In this document: positions 23,904-36,749 of the stretch, piece after piece
Layout of the letters: every line of letters starts with the position of its first letter
Position numbering within the stretch: position 1 is the stretch's first letter
DNA from: Portulaca oleracea
Taxonomy: Eukaryota; Streptophyta; Magnoliopsida; Caryophyllales; Portulacaceae
Assembly: GCA_029582165.1 (NCBI GenBank)
Contig: CM055883.1
Location: 17,020,501-17,084,500 of the forward strand
Length of the DNA: 64,000 bases
Direction: 5' to 3'
The notes under the pieces: generated by a model
Database searches by the model: none
The model's input: the letters and a program-made list of their open reading frames with translations, nothing else
What the model was told of the DNA's origin: nothing
Translations under genes and position numbers: made by a program

Positions 23904-25913
23904 TGTAATGCTTCGATTGGACCTAATAATCAATGAACTATGAACAACTAAGTCAAAGAACAATGAACAACAATCAATCAATGAACAATGATTTGATCTG
24001 AGATTCAGTACTCTGCAGCATACTGTAATCCCGACAATGCGCGCACGCGGGCCGATCAACCCACATGAACCGGTATACCAGCATCAATGACCCGGGGACA
24101 AAGACTTGATCTAAGATTGCAGTACTCTATAGAATGGTGCAATCCCGACAATGCGCGCACGCGGGCCGATCAACCCACATGAACCGGTATACCAGCATCA
24201 ATGAACAATGGACAATGGACAATGAATCAATAAACGATGAACAATAATTTTAACGATGGAAAATGACTCAAAATAAAACAATGAATAATAAAATTTGGAC
24301 GATAAATAAATAATGGACAGGTCCACATGTATTAGTCGTAAAACCATATTTAAAAACAATGAAAATAATAATTATTTCACTTTAATTAGAGTATTTTATG
24401 TTTTTACATTTAAACAGTTTCGAAGGTTACAGTCATCCAAATATACCTGAGTTGGCGGATAAAAGGAATAATAAATCCTTCCTTTAACTTGAGAAATCTG
24501 ATTTGTATAAATATGGATAAATAGTAATGGTTAATAATATGGATAAATAGATGAAATATTTAGTAAAATTTGAAAATAAAAATTGGATTAGTAATTACCC
24601 AAAGTGAATATGTGGGCTGCTGAATTTTTTAAGGCCCAAGAGGGAGAAAGATTAGGTTGGGTTTACTAAAACACAAAGGGCCTAATTTCCCTTCTTCCTC
24701 TTTATTTAGAACGTTCAAAACAGAGAGAGAGAGGAGAGGGAAAAGAGGGGGCACGATGGGGGTTCTGGGCGGCGATGAAGGGCGGCTGAGGGTGGTGCTC
24801 GACCGTCGGAAAATGGAGCTTACGCCGGCGACAAGAAGGACCACCGCGGCAGGGTGGTCAAGGTGGTTGGGCCGCGAAAAAGGGGAGCGGTTCGGGCTGT
24901 TTTGGGCTGTGACAGTGGTGTTTTCCTTCGAGATTTCAACCCTAATTGGTAAGTATAATCTTAAATTGATGAATTCGGGTTATGGGTGTGAGTTTGGATT
25001 CGATTTTTGGAAGGGTTTTGATTTGAGTTTGAATGGGTTTGGTGTTGATGGTGGTGTTCGAAGCTAATGGTTTATTTGGGTAGTGATTCTGGCCGTGGAG
25101 GGTGGCGGTGGTGGAGAAGTGGTGGTGGTGGAGGTGGGTCGGTGACAGGGGTTAGGAATGGTGGTCGAATGGGTGTTACTTGGTGGTGGGTTGGTGGCTG
25201 CCGAGGAAGAAGAAGAAGATGGCCATGGTGGAATGTGATGGTGGTTTGGGGGTTGTTTGAATGGATATTTGCAGGTTATTTATAGCCATTGTTATCGGTT
25301 AGTCTAGTTTTGATGAGTCACTACCCCTTGGTGTGTTGTCACTTGTTGAGAAAAAGAGAAATTTACTTTGGCTACTACCATTAAAAAAAGAAGCCATGGG
25401 AGGTGGTGGTTGAATCTTGAGGAGGAAGAAGAAGAATATGATAGGGAGAAGAAGGTGGTGGTGGAATTATCTTTCACCAAAATCAAGTAAAGCCAACTAT
25501 ATAATAGTAGTATTTTATAAATCAATTAAAATGTGTGAAATATGTAATATAAAATAATTTTACTACTTTGATTATATCAAAAGTAAATAAAAGTAATATA
25601 TTTATAAATATCATCTAGTACAAAATATGTAATGAAAATGTGTGAAATATGTGAAATGTGTAAACTATAAAATAATATTACTATTTTGCAAATTTAATAA
25701 ATAAAATATAGAAAGTGTGTGAAATATGATAATTTAGAAAATTTAGAAATTAATAAGAGCTAAACTTAATTATTGAAATTACTCGTATTAGAGTAAATAT
25801 AATAAATTGAAAAGAAATTCAGCTAATTAATTAAATCAAATAATACACCATAATTGAAATTAAAATTTTAATTAGCATAATAAATCTAATTTAAGAAAAT
25901 ACGGGGTGTTACA
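23904..25913 (+). repeat. LTR-like segment (TGTAAT...GGGGTGTTACA)
   Basis: The right end ACGGGGTGTTACA at 25913 is the same type of terminus as the solo LTR at 13623-18031, in the opposite orientation. The left end TGTAATGC at 23904 is my best guess. The flanks (CCACG and TATTG) do not match, so this may be truncated. Inside are a 114-bp period tandem duplication (24000-24205) and a GC-rich patch (24750-25260) that yields meaningless long ORFs on both strands. Confidence 0.4.
24000..24205. repeat. 114-bp tandem duplication in the LTR-like segment
   Basis: The block CCGACAATGCGCGCACGCGG...CCAGCATCAATGA occurs at 24031 and again at 24145 with the same flanking order. Part of it resembles the GCGCATACCCGGACCGATCGG patch at 14525 in the other solo LTR, linking the two families. 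Confidence 0.8.
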
Positions 25914-26212
25914 TATTGTTTCCTGAAACATTCTCTGTTTCCTGAAACATTCTCATACATACATCTTAGATTGAGATTCGTCTCGATCAGGTCGATCTAG
26001 CAATCGGGTTCCCGGAGTGCTGCGTGGACTTTTCAGTGGAGGATTTCAACACTGAAATCTGGTAGGTTCACCTCTTCTTCAGCTGGAATTAGCGATCAGG
26101 TATAATTACTAAAGCCTCTGCAGTTGTTATGATTAATTGTTTTATAACCGTTACGAATATTCCGCCAATTAATCTGTATCTGTTTAGGAAATAGATAACA
26201 TAAAACCTAACA
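25914..26212 (+). repeat. 3' portion of a copia-type LTR
   Basis: It ends CATAAAACCTAACA directly before a tRNA-Met-type primer site. It contains a tandem TGTTTCCTGAAACATTCTC pair (25918-25955). The U3 part of this LTR is missing or displaced: no TGTTAGG start is found to the left. Confidence 0.55.
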
Positions 26213-26213
26213 A

Positions 26214-26226
26214 TAGTATCAGAGCC
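26214..26226 (+). other. Primer binding site (tRNA-Met type)
   Basis: TAGTATCAGAGCC matches the common plant primer site TGGTATCAGAGCC with one change. It starts 1 bp after the LTR end at 26212. Confidence 0.75.
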
Positions 26227-29200
26227 ACCAATTGCATGCTAAAGTATTGTACTTGAATTCATAAATAATTTTGTCAATTTGAATTATTTCATGAATTTGC
26301 TAGAGTAGTTTTAATGCCTAAAATTTGAAACTTTATGAAAGTTTTAATCTTTATTATTCATGATAGTAAGTCTAGAATTTTATTGTAAAGTTTCATGCTT
26401 TGTTATTATTTATTTCTTATTGCCTTTAATTAATCGATTTTATGTTTGTTTAATCGTAAAATATAGCATAAACTTGATTTGATTTTGAATGTTCTAGAAA
26501 CAATTCTTGTTTAATATTTTTAAACAGTAGGCAATACATGAAATAGGTCAAGATTCGCAAAATAGGGTTTTGTAGAATTATTTTCTGATTTAGTTTATTT
26601 ACGGTAACTTTAATGAAAAATCGAAATAAAATATCAAAATAAATCGAAAATTTCTGAAATTTTTACTAGAGGTGTCTGGAAAGTTTTTTCCCAATTAAAA
26701 TGGATTTTTAATTGAGTTTTCAGATCTGAAGAGAAATAAAAATCGTTTAATTCTCTGAATTTTATAAATTTGTAGAAATTTGTGAAACTTCTGAAATTTT
26801 TACAATAGGTTACTGGGTAACCATAATTTTAGGTAAAAAAATTTCCATTAATTTATCTGATCAAATTATATTTTTTGATTTAGATTTTCATATCTGAGAG
26901 AAATAAATTTGTTACTTCTTTGAATTTTGTAAATTTATAGAATTTTGCAAATTTTCTGAAAAGTTTACAGTAGGTTACTAGGTAACCATTCTGTTATGGA
27001 TAAAATTTTCATAAATTTTTGAAATCGTTAACTAATTTTCCTTTAGTTTTCAAATTAACAGCGAAGTAAAATTGTTTACTTCTCTGATTTTATTCTAATT
27101 TTCAAAATTAGATAAAAATATGACATTTTTACAGTAGCATATTGAATTAACCTACTGTATGGAAAAATTATAAAATTTTATTTTTAAACTTATCGGAATG
27201 TTCTTATTTATTTTCCTCTTAAACAGCGAATTAAAAAGGTTTAACTCCCTAAAATTTTGCAATCTTTTGAAAATTGTTAAAATTTTGGAAAATCTTCATA
27301 GTAGGTTATTAGATAACACTATGATATGAGACTTTTAAATTCGATAAGTTTTGATATTTTATTTAAGTTTTCATTCACGAAATTAACTGATACTGGGAAG
27401 CAATACGGACCGTGTTGAGCCAACACGGACTGTGTAGCCAGCAGTTTTGGTGAATTCATGTGTTTTAGGGTTTGTAATTAACTTTATAAATTAATTATTA
27501 AATCCTACTACTACTAAATCAGTTGATGGGCATAAAATCTATTTTTTTGTAAAGTTTAGGAAACATACAATATCTTTAAAAGGAATAGTATCGTTTAGAT
27601 TTCTTGATTTTAGGAAAATCGAGTATTTTGTGTGTAGAGGTATAAAATCCTAAATATGTTTAGGTAACCAAGATAAAATTTGGAATTTCATTTATTTTAT
27701 TAATCATGCAAACTTTTTAGGAAACCTTATTTAGTATTTGTTTCCTTATATGTGTTATGTTACAATTATATATATACCTTTATAATTTGTTATTTAAGCA
27801 TGTGTTATATTTGATATAATTATTGCAAAATTACCTGTTTGCATGTGCTTCTAGTACGGCCATAGATAGTCGGTTTTACCGGTCTGTGTACTGGGTTGGG
27901 TGAAATACGGTCTGCATGCCGTCGTTGAATTAATTTTAAATTAAAATTTTTCAGTTAAGTTTATTTTAATTCATGTAAGGCCTCATTTGTAAGGTCCACG
28001 TTGTAAATTTGTTGTATTTGGAGACATCAAGTTGAGTGGAAGCCCAACAGCAATGGAGATGGTGATTCGAGTGGGAGCTCATTCAAGGAAGTTGCGAGGC
28101 CCAAGAAGATTTTCTTGAAGACGGTCAAGGCTTAGTTAAATTAGTTGATTAAGTCTAGGTGGTCATACTAAGGGTTTTATTTATGCTTTAAATTCGTTAT
28201 TGCATGTTTTATTATTCCTTTTATGCTTTTCGAAAGAGTTCACCTAGAATTGCATGCTTAGGATAATAAAACCTACTCTCAAAATTGAATTATTGCTCAA
28301 CCTATCGAAACACCACTTAGATGGAAAAATAAAGAAAGCCAAGGCAAATTATTTATCCATCATTAATAAGTAGGGTGTGGGAGTTAGGTCAATTCAAATT
28401 AGCAAGCAAAATAGTTTTGAGTTAAGAGCAGAGGAAGAGAAATATCGTATTCGATACAAAATTTTTTGCCAAGAGTCATTTTGAATTATCGATCATAAGA
28501 TGATCCACCAAAGGTAACATGGGCTCGAGCTTTGTTGGACCAAAGTCCACTTGAGCCCATGGGTCTTGGTTAAAATTAAAACACTAAGTGAGAGTTAATA
28601 AAGTGTTTTGATTTGAAGTTAAAATTAGTTTAATTTCTTTTGATGAATAATAACTAAAATGAACCAATTTTGTCTTGTAGAATTATTTATGTCTTTTCAC
28701 TCAAACTTTCACCACTAATAAAATATTGTTTTCTCCTTGAGAAAGAGAAAAACAATTACACAAATTCCTTAATTGGCATCGCTATCATAAGATTGTCTTG
28801 GGCAAATTAAAAGAAACATGTCTTTAACATTGAGCTAGGCATCAATGTTAAGAGGTCAATCAAGCTAAATGGATACGTGTAATGTCATAGTATTCATACA
28901 ACTTTAAACTTCAAAATGTTTGAAGGTTAGAGGAAGGTTTTCAATATTTCCAAACTCAAAACCAAGTTCTTCGAACTAGTTAGAGTTGATAAATATGAAA
29001 CATAACCAAATAGTCTCGGTTAAGCTAGATCAAGGCCAATTGATGGCACTCATGTTCTGAAATAATTTGACTATTTTGAAACATGAGAAACCTCAGATCC
29101 CTCTTTAGCCAAAAGGTTGGCGACCAAAGATAGTCTTTTAGTAAAAGGGAAAATAAGATTTAAGAAATCTATCAAAGACAAGAAGTCAAAGGAAAGGTAA

Positions 29201-30397
29201 GGGCAAACAGTTATACATACCCAACCAATGACAGCAACCGGTTAACAACCAGATCATGTATGATACTGGGAGCGTGAATAACTATAAGGAAGACTTGAGA
29301 TATGATTTCAGTTCTAGGCGAGTGTGTATATGATATTCACTACCCTTATTAAACCCACTTTGAGTATTAGATACCGGCTGTGAAACTCGCATTTATGCAA
29401 ATGTGCATGATCTACAGCAAAGTAGATGTGCCTTGAAGGATGAGAGTCAACCTACAAAAGGGAATATGCAATTAGTTGTAGCTTCTCATGAAGAGTTGGT
29501 TGTTTATCCATTTTCACAAGAATTATAAGAGAAGTTTATAGGTGATTCCATGTTCTCATTATAAGTAGAAATTTGATTTCAAGCTCTCAATTGGAGTGAG
29601 AGGATCTCACATAAACACACATAACACATCGAAACCAAAAGGTTTAAAAGGAATAACTCATGTTCAAACATAAAACTTGTAACTATCTATTAAGTCATGC
29701 AAATCAGAGCACATTCAGAAGCGTCACAGTGATAGACTTTTGAATGATAAGACTTTGAAACATGTGATGTCTGCAAAGCATGATTGTACCTTTTACAAGA
29801 AAGGGTGAACGTGCCAACAAACACTCATGCATATGGATGTATGTAGTCCAATTGAGCATAAGTACAAGGGATGAATTACTTCAAATCTTCAAAGATGAAT
29901 AAAATAACACATGGTGATTCATGTCTGTGAGACTCATCTGAAGCTGGAATGTTAAAATAAGCTGGAATGTTAAAATAGTTTGAAGATTTCCAAAATGAAG
30001 TAGTCTTGGCGTAACAATGAGAGCACCTAGATTCATCTTGCGTGAACCGGCATTTGTCATTCTCTCTCAGGAAGCAAGGGGCCTAGAACGAAAACAACTG
30101 GGTCTATGTAAGCTTAAGGTCACTAGATAACAAAGGTCCTTGGGTGATAACTAGCGAAAACAGACCACAAAAACATATTAAGGTTCCGTCAAGATAGGAA
30201 AATGGGTTTCGGGAGATTTTCGGGGCGCAAACGGCAACAAGAACATGAGTTTTGCAGCTAGGGAGCAACAAAGAAGGGGAATCAAATGGCAATTCTGTTA
30301 GAAAATACCAACCGAACTTCCTCTTTCGAGGATAATCCGGATTAACTTCCTCAAAGTCCACCAGGGACCCAGAGGGCTAATGAAACAGAATACCCTA
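26227..30397 (+). mobile_element. Non-coding internal region of a copia-type LARD
   Basis: About 4.2 kb follows the primer site without any recognisable gag or pol and without a convincing ORF. Up to about 28260 it is AU-rich leader with degenerate tandem repeats (26590-27380). 28270-30397 is unrecognised sequence with scattered stops; a minus-strand 85-codon frame at 30104-30361 matches nothing I know and is probably chance. A large non-coding insert behind a primer site suggests a LARD-type non-autonomous element, but its 3' LTR is not visible. Confidence 0.45.
26590..27380 (+). repeat. Five degenerate ~165-bp tandem repeats with a GGTTACTnGGTAACC core
   Basis: The recurring phrase TTTTTACAGTAGGTTACTAGGTAACC, seen in varied forms, begins near 26660, 26801, 26965, 27130 and 27298. 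Spacings are 141, 164, 165 and 168 bp. Each unit also has ATCTGAGAGAAATAAA-type and AATTTTGTAAATTT-type blocks. The core is a short palindrome in two units. Confidence 0.7.
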
Positions 30398-30407
30398 GTT
30401 AACCTCC

Positions 30408-31762
30408 TTCCACTTCCGTAGGTGAGCATTAACTATCCCATTTTCTACCTTCCAACACAAGTGTTGGATGCATTCGGGAGCTTTCGGGCCCCGAATACAT
30501 CCCACTTGAAGGAAGAATAGGAGTGGGAAATTGATTCTCCCACTAATTACTCCCTAGACTTGCTAACCCAAGCCTAATTAACCATTCACACCCTTAATTT
30601 CCCCCTAACCCATGGGGTTTCTAGCATCTAATCATACTAATTAACATGCTAACAACATCAATAACTCCAACATTCATTATCAAAACAGTAGAAAACCACT
30701 AGCAAATGCAATAATCCAAGTATCACAAATACAAAGCAATCTAATCACAAAACAGAGATTGAAATACTATTAAAGCTAATTAAAAGAGATTAAGGGTAAG
30801 AGAATGCTTAGCCAAGTAATAGGGACTAAGGATGAACAAGAACAATGAAGAACTTCAAAGAACAATGAACAAAATAGCTTCAAACATCAATAGAACTTCA
30901 ATCCAAACAAGAATTCCAACACAAATGCACTCATCAAACCCTAATTACTCACTAATTACTTGTAGAAAACTCTAATTCTCTCTCTGAAAAGCTCTCTAAT
31001 CTATCTCTCGGCTCTCACTGCTCGAATGCCCTCCAAAATCGCAGCCCAGAATTATAAATACAAAGCTGGGTTGTTGAGCAAAACGCAGCGTTTGGCCGAG
31101 CAAAAACGCGTGAAGCCCAGCAGGTCGAGGGCGCGACAGCCCAGGTCGCGGGCGCGACTCATCGAAGGAAGCCCAGGTGATTTCGGAGTTCGCAAGGTCG
31201 TGGACGCCACACCCAAGGTCGCAGGCACGACCTTTCTCTGGCGCTGTTAGTGTGAACTTGGTTGACGCATGGTAGCGGGCGCTACCAACTAGGTCACAGG
31301 CGCGACGCTTGAGGGTTGCGGGCGGAAACTCCAACACCGCGGGTGCGACCTTCCTCTGCCAACATTCCCTGGCAGTCTTCAAGTATAGGTCGCGGGTGCG
31401 ACCATGATAGTAGCAGGGGCGACCCTCTTGTGCCTAGTCTTCCTCCCTTCCTTCTAGGTTGTGGCGCCGCCCGCTACAATGTCTGTAACGGTTGTCACGA
31501 CCCTGATTCTATTCAAACTTGGGTTAGAGGATCCCGGGTCGACTCTGCCTCAGTTCTCGGGTTGGCTAGGCTCGGGAAATCGCTCGGGATTCTCAAAAAG
31601 GCTTTAAAACATCTCATTTTGCTACATTTTTTTGTAAAAATACCAAAACCTACAAAATAACCAAAAATATAGTAAAAGGCATGAAAATAAACTAAAAACG
31701 AGTCAAAAGGCTAAGTATAAAGGCGTTATTTAGGCCTAAAAATGGGCCTAAACGCATATACC
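30408..31762 (-). repeat. Antisense Athila-like LTR, probably solo
   Basis: The reverse complement aligns with the split LTR at 12632-18294: it starts near 31762 (TATATGCGTTTAGGCCC, the first TG mutated), has the same TATA region and GC palindromes, and ends GTTAATGCTCACCTACGGAAGTGG near 30408. No polypurine tract lies beyond the start and no recognisable primer site beyond the end, so it is likely a solo LTR. I could not define a target duplication. Confidence 0.7.
31049..31410 (-). promoter_or_regulatory. Antisense Athila-like LTR promoter with GGTCGCGGGCGCGACC array
   Basis: About ten variants of GGTCGCGGGCGCGACC occur between 31125 and 31410 (for example GGTCGCGGGCGCGAC at 31142-31156 and GGTCGCGGGTGCGACC at 31388-31403). 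They lie upstream, in minus-strand sense, of TATTTATAA at 31052-31060. Confidence 0.55.
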
Positions 31763-33220
31763 GTGAGTCAGAGCCACATAAGATAATGATTCAAAAAGTA
31801 AACTAACTGATTTCTTTGTTTGGGGTTCATATGGTCTTATGATTGAATAGTTTGACCTATGTCATAGGGCTTCTTCAGTAGTTTAGCACAACATTTTAAA
31901 AGGTCAATAAACACAAAAATCAAGAGAATATGTGTGTCCAATTTCTAATCTCTACAGAACCTATGGGGAATATATGAGATATCATAATAACCAAAGAAGT
32001 ACAATGGTGGATCCACTAAACAGGAATCAAACTTGTTTGTATGCAGAGATTTTTATTATAGGTTGCTTCTAAGAGCTCTTTACCTAGTTTTTCTAATATT
32101 GACAGTACATAAAGAAATCAAATAATTTAGTAGCTAAACAAAAATTGACATGCAACCAGACAATTTGTACTAAGAATAGTATCCCATTATATTTTTCCAT
32201 TTACCTAACTTGAGACCAATGAATATTGGGAATTGAGGTAAAAAGTTTATAATTTACCCAAACTATCCCTACTTAGATAAGAGGACAAATAATTTGGGAT
32301 GGAGGTAGTACTAATTTTAAAAAAATAATTTAGCAAATCAAATTCTGAATTTTGACTATTCCTTTTTTATTTTAAATTATTTATAAAAAAAAAAAGAAAA
32401 TTAGTCACTATTGGGTCAGTTTTTAGTGAAAAACACCAACCCACCTCAAATTGTCGTCATCATCTGATAGAATTGATGAATTGAGCTCCAAATTGACACA
32501 AACCATTGCCAAGCCCACCTCAAGTCTTCTTCATTGTCGATTCCTGCATTCTTTTGTATACAATCGATCCAACTTTCTACAAATCTCGCTCGAATCGCCA
32601 CGTTGTAACTACTACAAAAAAATGATGACAACATGCATAGTAGTAGAAGAGATAGTAGGTCCAGTTAACGCATTATAAACCCAGAAAATCAAAAATTGAA
32701 AAGGGAAGGGAAAATTTAAAATGCAAAAACTGAATTCCACAAAACAGAGAATATCATACCTGGAATGTTGATTGTGATATGTTTTGATCGATGGTTAAGC
32801 ACACAATTAAACCTATATGAGAGGAGTAGGGGGCGATTAGTAGGGCTACTGTGAGTGCCATGCGTGATTAGGAAGGAGAGAGAATGGGGGGATTAGAAGG
32901 GCTTACTGTGCGTTGAATAACAACAGAAGACAAAGAGCATGAGAGACGGTAGAAAACTTATCAATTACACTTATTATACCCTCCATTAAAAAAAGGAGAA
33001 AAAACTAATAATGACATCAGTGAGGGTAAAATGGTCAATCAAAATTGGGACACCAACTCCTTATTCTCTTTTCATAATTGTATAGATTTCGTTAAGAATT
33101 CAAGATATCAAGTAATAAGCTAGCTCTTAGTGAAGTTTGAAAAGGATGGGAAACCTTTGTTACAGCTTGAGACCTTGGAAAATCAGGTTGCGGGCTTATG
33201 TGGTTTTCATTTGTTTATAG
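31763..33220. other. Unassigned intergenic/TE-derived stretch
   Basis: No gene I can support. At 32297-32317 the sequence TGGGATGGAGGTAGTAC looks like the end of a Stowaway-type MITE, but I see no partner end. At 32604-32617 ACTACTACAAAAAAA resembles a CACTA terminus without further support. A 62-codon minus-strand frame at 32446-32634 is unrecognised. The last 120 bp adjoin the CTTGC duplication of the next element. Confidence 0.4.
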
Positions 33221-33225
33221 CTTGC

Positions 33226-34985
33226 TGTAGACACCAGATTTTGTACCAGGACAAGTGTACAAATCATGAGCAACAAGAAAGAGGCTAGAAGAAAAGCAAA
33301 GTCACTTGGTCTCCATCAATCAAAAGTTAACGGACCAACCCACCACAAAAAGCCTTCATTGTCCACCCTTTCCACATACATATGCCCACCATTTCGAATC
33401 TCATTTTTTTTCTACAAGTCTCTTTGGCCCTATTTCTTTTCATGAGAGTAAAGTATACATCATAAGCTTTCCAACGCATTTTGAATTGCCTCAATCGGAG
33501 TCCAGATGAAAGAGTTATGGTCGTTCGAAGTTACACTTAGAGATTTCAAAACCCATGCGAGTTCTAACAACTGTCAGGCCCAGTCAGCAAATCTGGCCCA
33601 GAAGACTGCCAAAACCCGCACGGGTTTTAATCAAAGGAGACGGCCCAGAAACAAAACCAACCCAAGGCGCGCCCCGCCCCAGCTGCTTCAAAACCCGCGC
33701 GGGTTTTATACTGGCCAAAGCGCGTCGTTTTGCTACGTCCACCTCAGCGATCCGTGCGAGATTATTTAAAACCCGCGTGGGTTTTCTGTTTGAATCCGGT
33801 GCCAAAATCTTGATCACCCCCATGATATTAGCCGATGTGCATTTGACTTGACTTTGTGATTGCATGGCATGATCCAAGGGATGTGTCCCCATGATTTTCC
33901 CTCCTAAACCTCACCTCCTTCACCTATAAATACCCCTCTCCATTCCATTCATTTCCATCAACCAATATCATTATTATCACCCAAACTCTCTTAAAATTCC
34001 CTCATCCATAATCACTCTCTAGACCTCTCCTAATCACTTTTGTCACATCCATATCATCACCCTAATACCATTTCCTAAACCACTTCTATCTTTCCATCAA
34101 AGTCCAAAGTCAAGGCAAAGTCAAGACTTTCAACCGGCGCATTCAGGCTCATAAAATCAAAAGAGGTTCGCTTTATTGCTTTCTTTATTATCGTTGTTTA
34201 ATCACGTAATTTGTACGTTAATTCATTTACTTGTGCATATTTTGTAAACAAAAACCTCACTTTATATTGCATGATGAGAATATAAATTCGTGAAATTAAT
34301 TAAACTTCTCCCCGCTCTTTTTCATTTTAATGTCGATTTTAGTAGAGTCTGTTTTCTAACAGGCGAATTTGAGAGTTCTTATAATTCTCGAATTCGTAAC
34401 CTTACCCCTGAACATAGAATCAGGTTTCGTAGAACGGAGTTATTTTTATTATTTTTTTAAGGTTTGTCGGTTTCCTTAAATTGAATGGCGACTCTTAATT
34501 CTTTTATAACCTGTTTAATTATCTTAAACATACGAATTTACACCAAAATATTTAAAAACGGTTTAATATTTTCCACACATTAATCCAAGGTAAAAATCAA
34601 GAGAAATGGGCCAGAAGTTGATAAAAACCCCCGCGAGTTTTATCAATTTTAACCTATCTTCTCTGGCCCACAAAAGCGCACGGTCCGGCCCATGGAGTAT
34701 TAAAACCCGCGCGGGTTTTAGCCCTCTATGGCGGCCCGTTTGCCTTCTGTTGGGCCTAGGTCGAGTATTTGGTCGATATTGAATTATTTCTTAAAGTATT
34801 TCGGTGTAATTTCGAGTGTTTAAATAAATAAAAACGGATTTATAAATAAATAAAGTTTCATCACCACGAAAATGAATTTCGAAAATAAAAATAACCTTAT
34901 TTAAGGATTAAGCAACCTTAGTCGGCTCCTGATCACTTAAGTAGCGCATCACGGGAAAAGTGGTCACTTTTTCCAGGGTCCTACA
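33226..34985 (+). repeat. LARD LTR1 (+)
   Basis: 1760 bp, TGTAGACACC...GGTCCTACA. It is closely similar to LTR2 and to the reverse complement of LTR3, and contains the palindrome array and a TATA box. Confidence 0.93.
33548..33932 (+). promoter_or_regulatory. AAAACCCGCGCGGGTTTT palindrome array upstream of TATA
   Basis: Copies at 33548-33565 (weak), 33611-33628, 33690-33707 (perfect 18-bp palindrome) and 33768-33785 precede TATAAATA at 33925-33932 by 140-375 bp. Two more lie downstream in the LTR (34624-34641 weak, 34702-34719 perfect). The same set is present in LTR2 (42582-42757, TATA near 42892) and, inverted, in LTR3 (including 45218-45235). Confidence 0.65.
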
Positions 34986-35005
34986 GATTGACGACTCCAC
35001 TGGGG
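34986..35005 (+). other. Primer binding site of the LARD (copy 1)
   Basis: GATTGACGACTCCACTGGGG directly follows LTR1. Copy 2 at 43951-43970 reads GATTGGCGACTCTACTGGGG. The consensus resembles the primer site of Tat/Ogre-type elements; the matching tRNA is not verified here. Confidence 0.7.
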
Positions 35006-35479
35006 ACTTAAACTTAAAAAGAGGGTAAAACTTGAAAAAATCAAATTAATTTGAAATTGTAAAAGGGAGAAGTTGATTTATTTCACGATTTTATAATTCT
35101 TTTTAGGCATTCTTTGCATATCGGGCCACTAATCGCGTCTTTTGACACGTTAGCACAAAGGTGACGGTTAACTTATACCTAGGTGATTCCCTCGAGAGCG
35201 GGCGGGCCACTACTTGTGGGATGCACCCTACATCGCCATGCATTTGGTCCCCTCTCTCCCCGCATTACACTCAAAGGGCTTCCTTGAAGTTCTTTGAGCA
35301 ATACCTCACACTCCTTACCTAAGGGTATGGAGCACGGAGATGAAAACGTGCGGTAGGCCATGTAATCCAACCATAGAAAAATCTATGAACATAGAACCTT
35401 GGTTTAGGGTATCCCCTCATGTTGTATGCTATGTGCTATGTGCTACCCCCTTCCCTTTTTTCTTCTCTTGTTTTAGAGT

Positions 35480-36740
35480 CGACTCTAGTTTAGAGGTTTT
35501 GTTCTAGTCCATATAAAATTCATTGGGTTGTGAAAATGATTGTTTATTAATTAAAATAATTGACTCAAAAAGCATCATGGTTAGCCCAAATGGAAGGACC
35601 CATTTATGCTTGAAAGATGATTATTTTGATTAATAAATAAAATTTGACTCGCGTTTGATGATATTATGTGGCCCTTTACGAAATTCTCTTAACAAAGGTC
35701 CAAAAATTAATTAAAAAGTCCAACAAAGTTAATGGATATCGTTTTAGACTGTATAATAGTCATTAGGCTTGAGTAAATTAATTTATCGATTTAATTAATA
35801 AATCCATTATATTTATGGTCGGCCCGTTGTTAGGCCCAACCATATTGGATTTGTCAATTAAGCCCATGAATTAATTATAACTCGCTTATTGTTGGTTTTA
35901 TCCAGTCCTTTACATTATCCGTTTTTCTTGAGTAAATAAATAAAGTTTGTTGTATGTTATGTGTAAATACGTGTCTGTATGTTGGGTCTTCATTAGAGTC
36001 GGACCTAATTTTGAGATATTGTTTTAGTCCGCGTAATAATCGTTGGGTTTGAGAAGAAATAAGTTTATAAACTCGATTAATTAACCTTAAATTTTACGGT
36101 CGGCCCGGTGGTGATGCCCATCCATTTTAGAGCTTAATTATCCTTGTTTATCGATTCATTTTAACTCACGTTTGATGATTTTATTCGACCCTTCTCAATA
36201 TTCTCTTATTCATGGTCCAAAGAAAATTGATTAATAATCAAACAAAATCAGTGTGTGTTGTTCTACCCCGCGTAATAGTCTCAAGGTTAGAGAAAATAAA
36301 TTTATAAATTTGGTTATTGAAACTAACAAATCCATGGTCGGCCCGTTGTTAAGCCCATCCATGTTGGAATTAATAATTGAATTTATAGTTCTGTTTTAAC
36401 TCGCCTTTTGACGGCTTTATTCGGTCCTTTACAACATCCACTTTCCATGAGTTAAACAAATAAATGTGTTGCGTCACAAAAAAAAAGATATAAAAATGGG
36501 TCGTCAGTTTTGTCGAGCATTATTCTAGTCCACATAATAGCCAACATAGCTTGAGCTGTCTGAGTAGTTGGGACAAGTTACGGATTCTCCTTAAAACGGT
36601 CGGTCTGTGGATTAGGCCCATCCGAATTGAGGAACACTGACTTGTGCTTTCCAACTTATGTCGACTCGCTATATTTGACTTTATCCGGCCCTTTATAATG
36701 CTCTTGTTGTAAAAAAGTGTTGTTGAGTTGCTTCATGAGT
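35480..36740 (+). repeat. Degenerate ~250-bp tandem repeats in the LARD internal region
   Basis: Five diverged units share GACTCGCnTTTGATG...TTTATnCGGCCCTTTA (near 35643, 35879, 36170, 36395, 36662) and GGTCGGCCCGTTGTTAGGCC (near 35817, 36101, 36336, 36599). There is no coding frame. Confidence 0.7.
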
Positions 36741-36749
36741 CAGTGTATA

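Noticed and set aside
24000..24205. CRISPR-like direct repeats
   Set aside because: Only two units of a 114-bp tandem duplication in a plant LTR-like segment; no spacer structure.
24657..25285. Gly/Trp-rich plus-strand ORFs of 136 and 72 codons
   Set aside because: GGT/GGC-rich simple sequence inside the LTR-like segment; no start context, domain or conservation.
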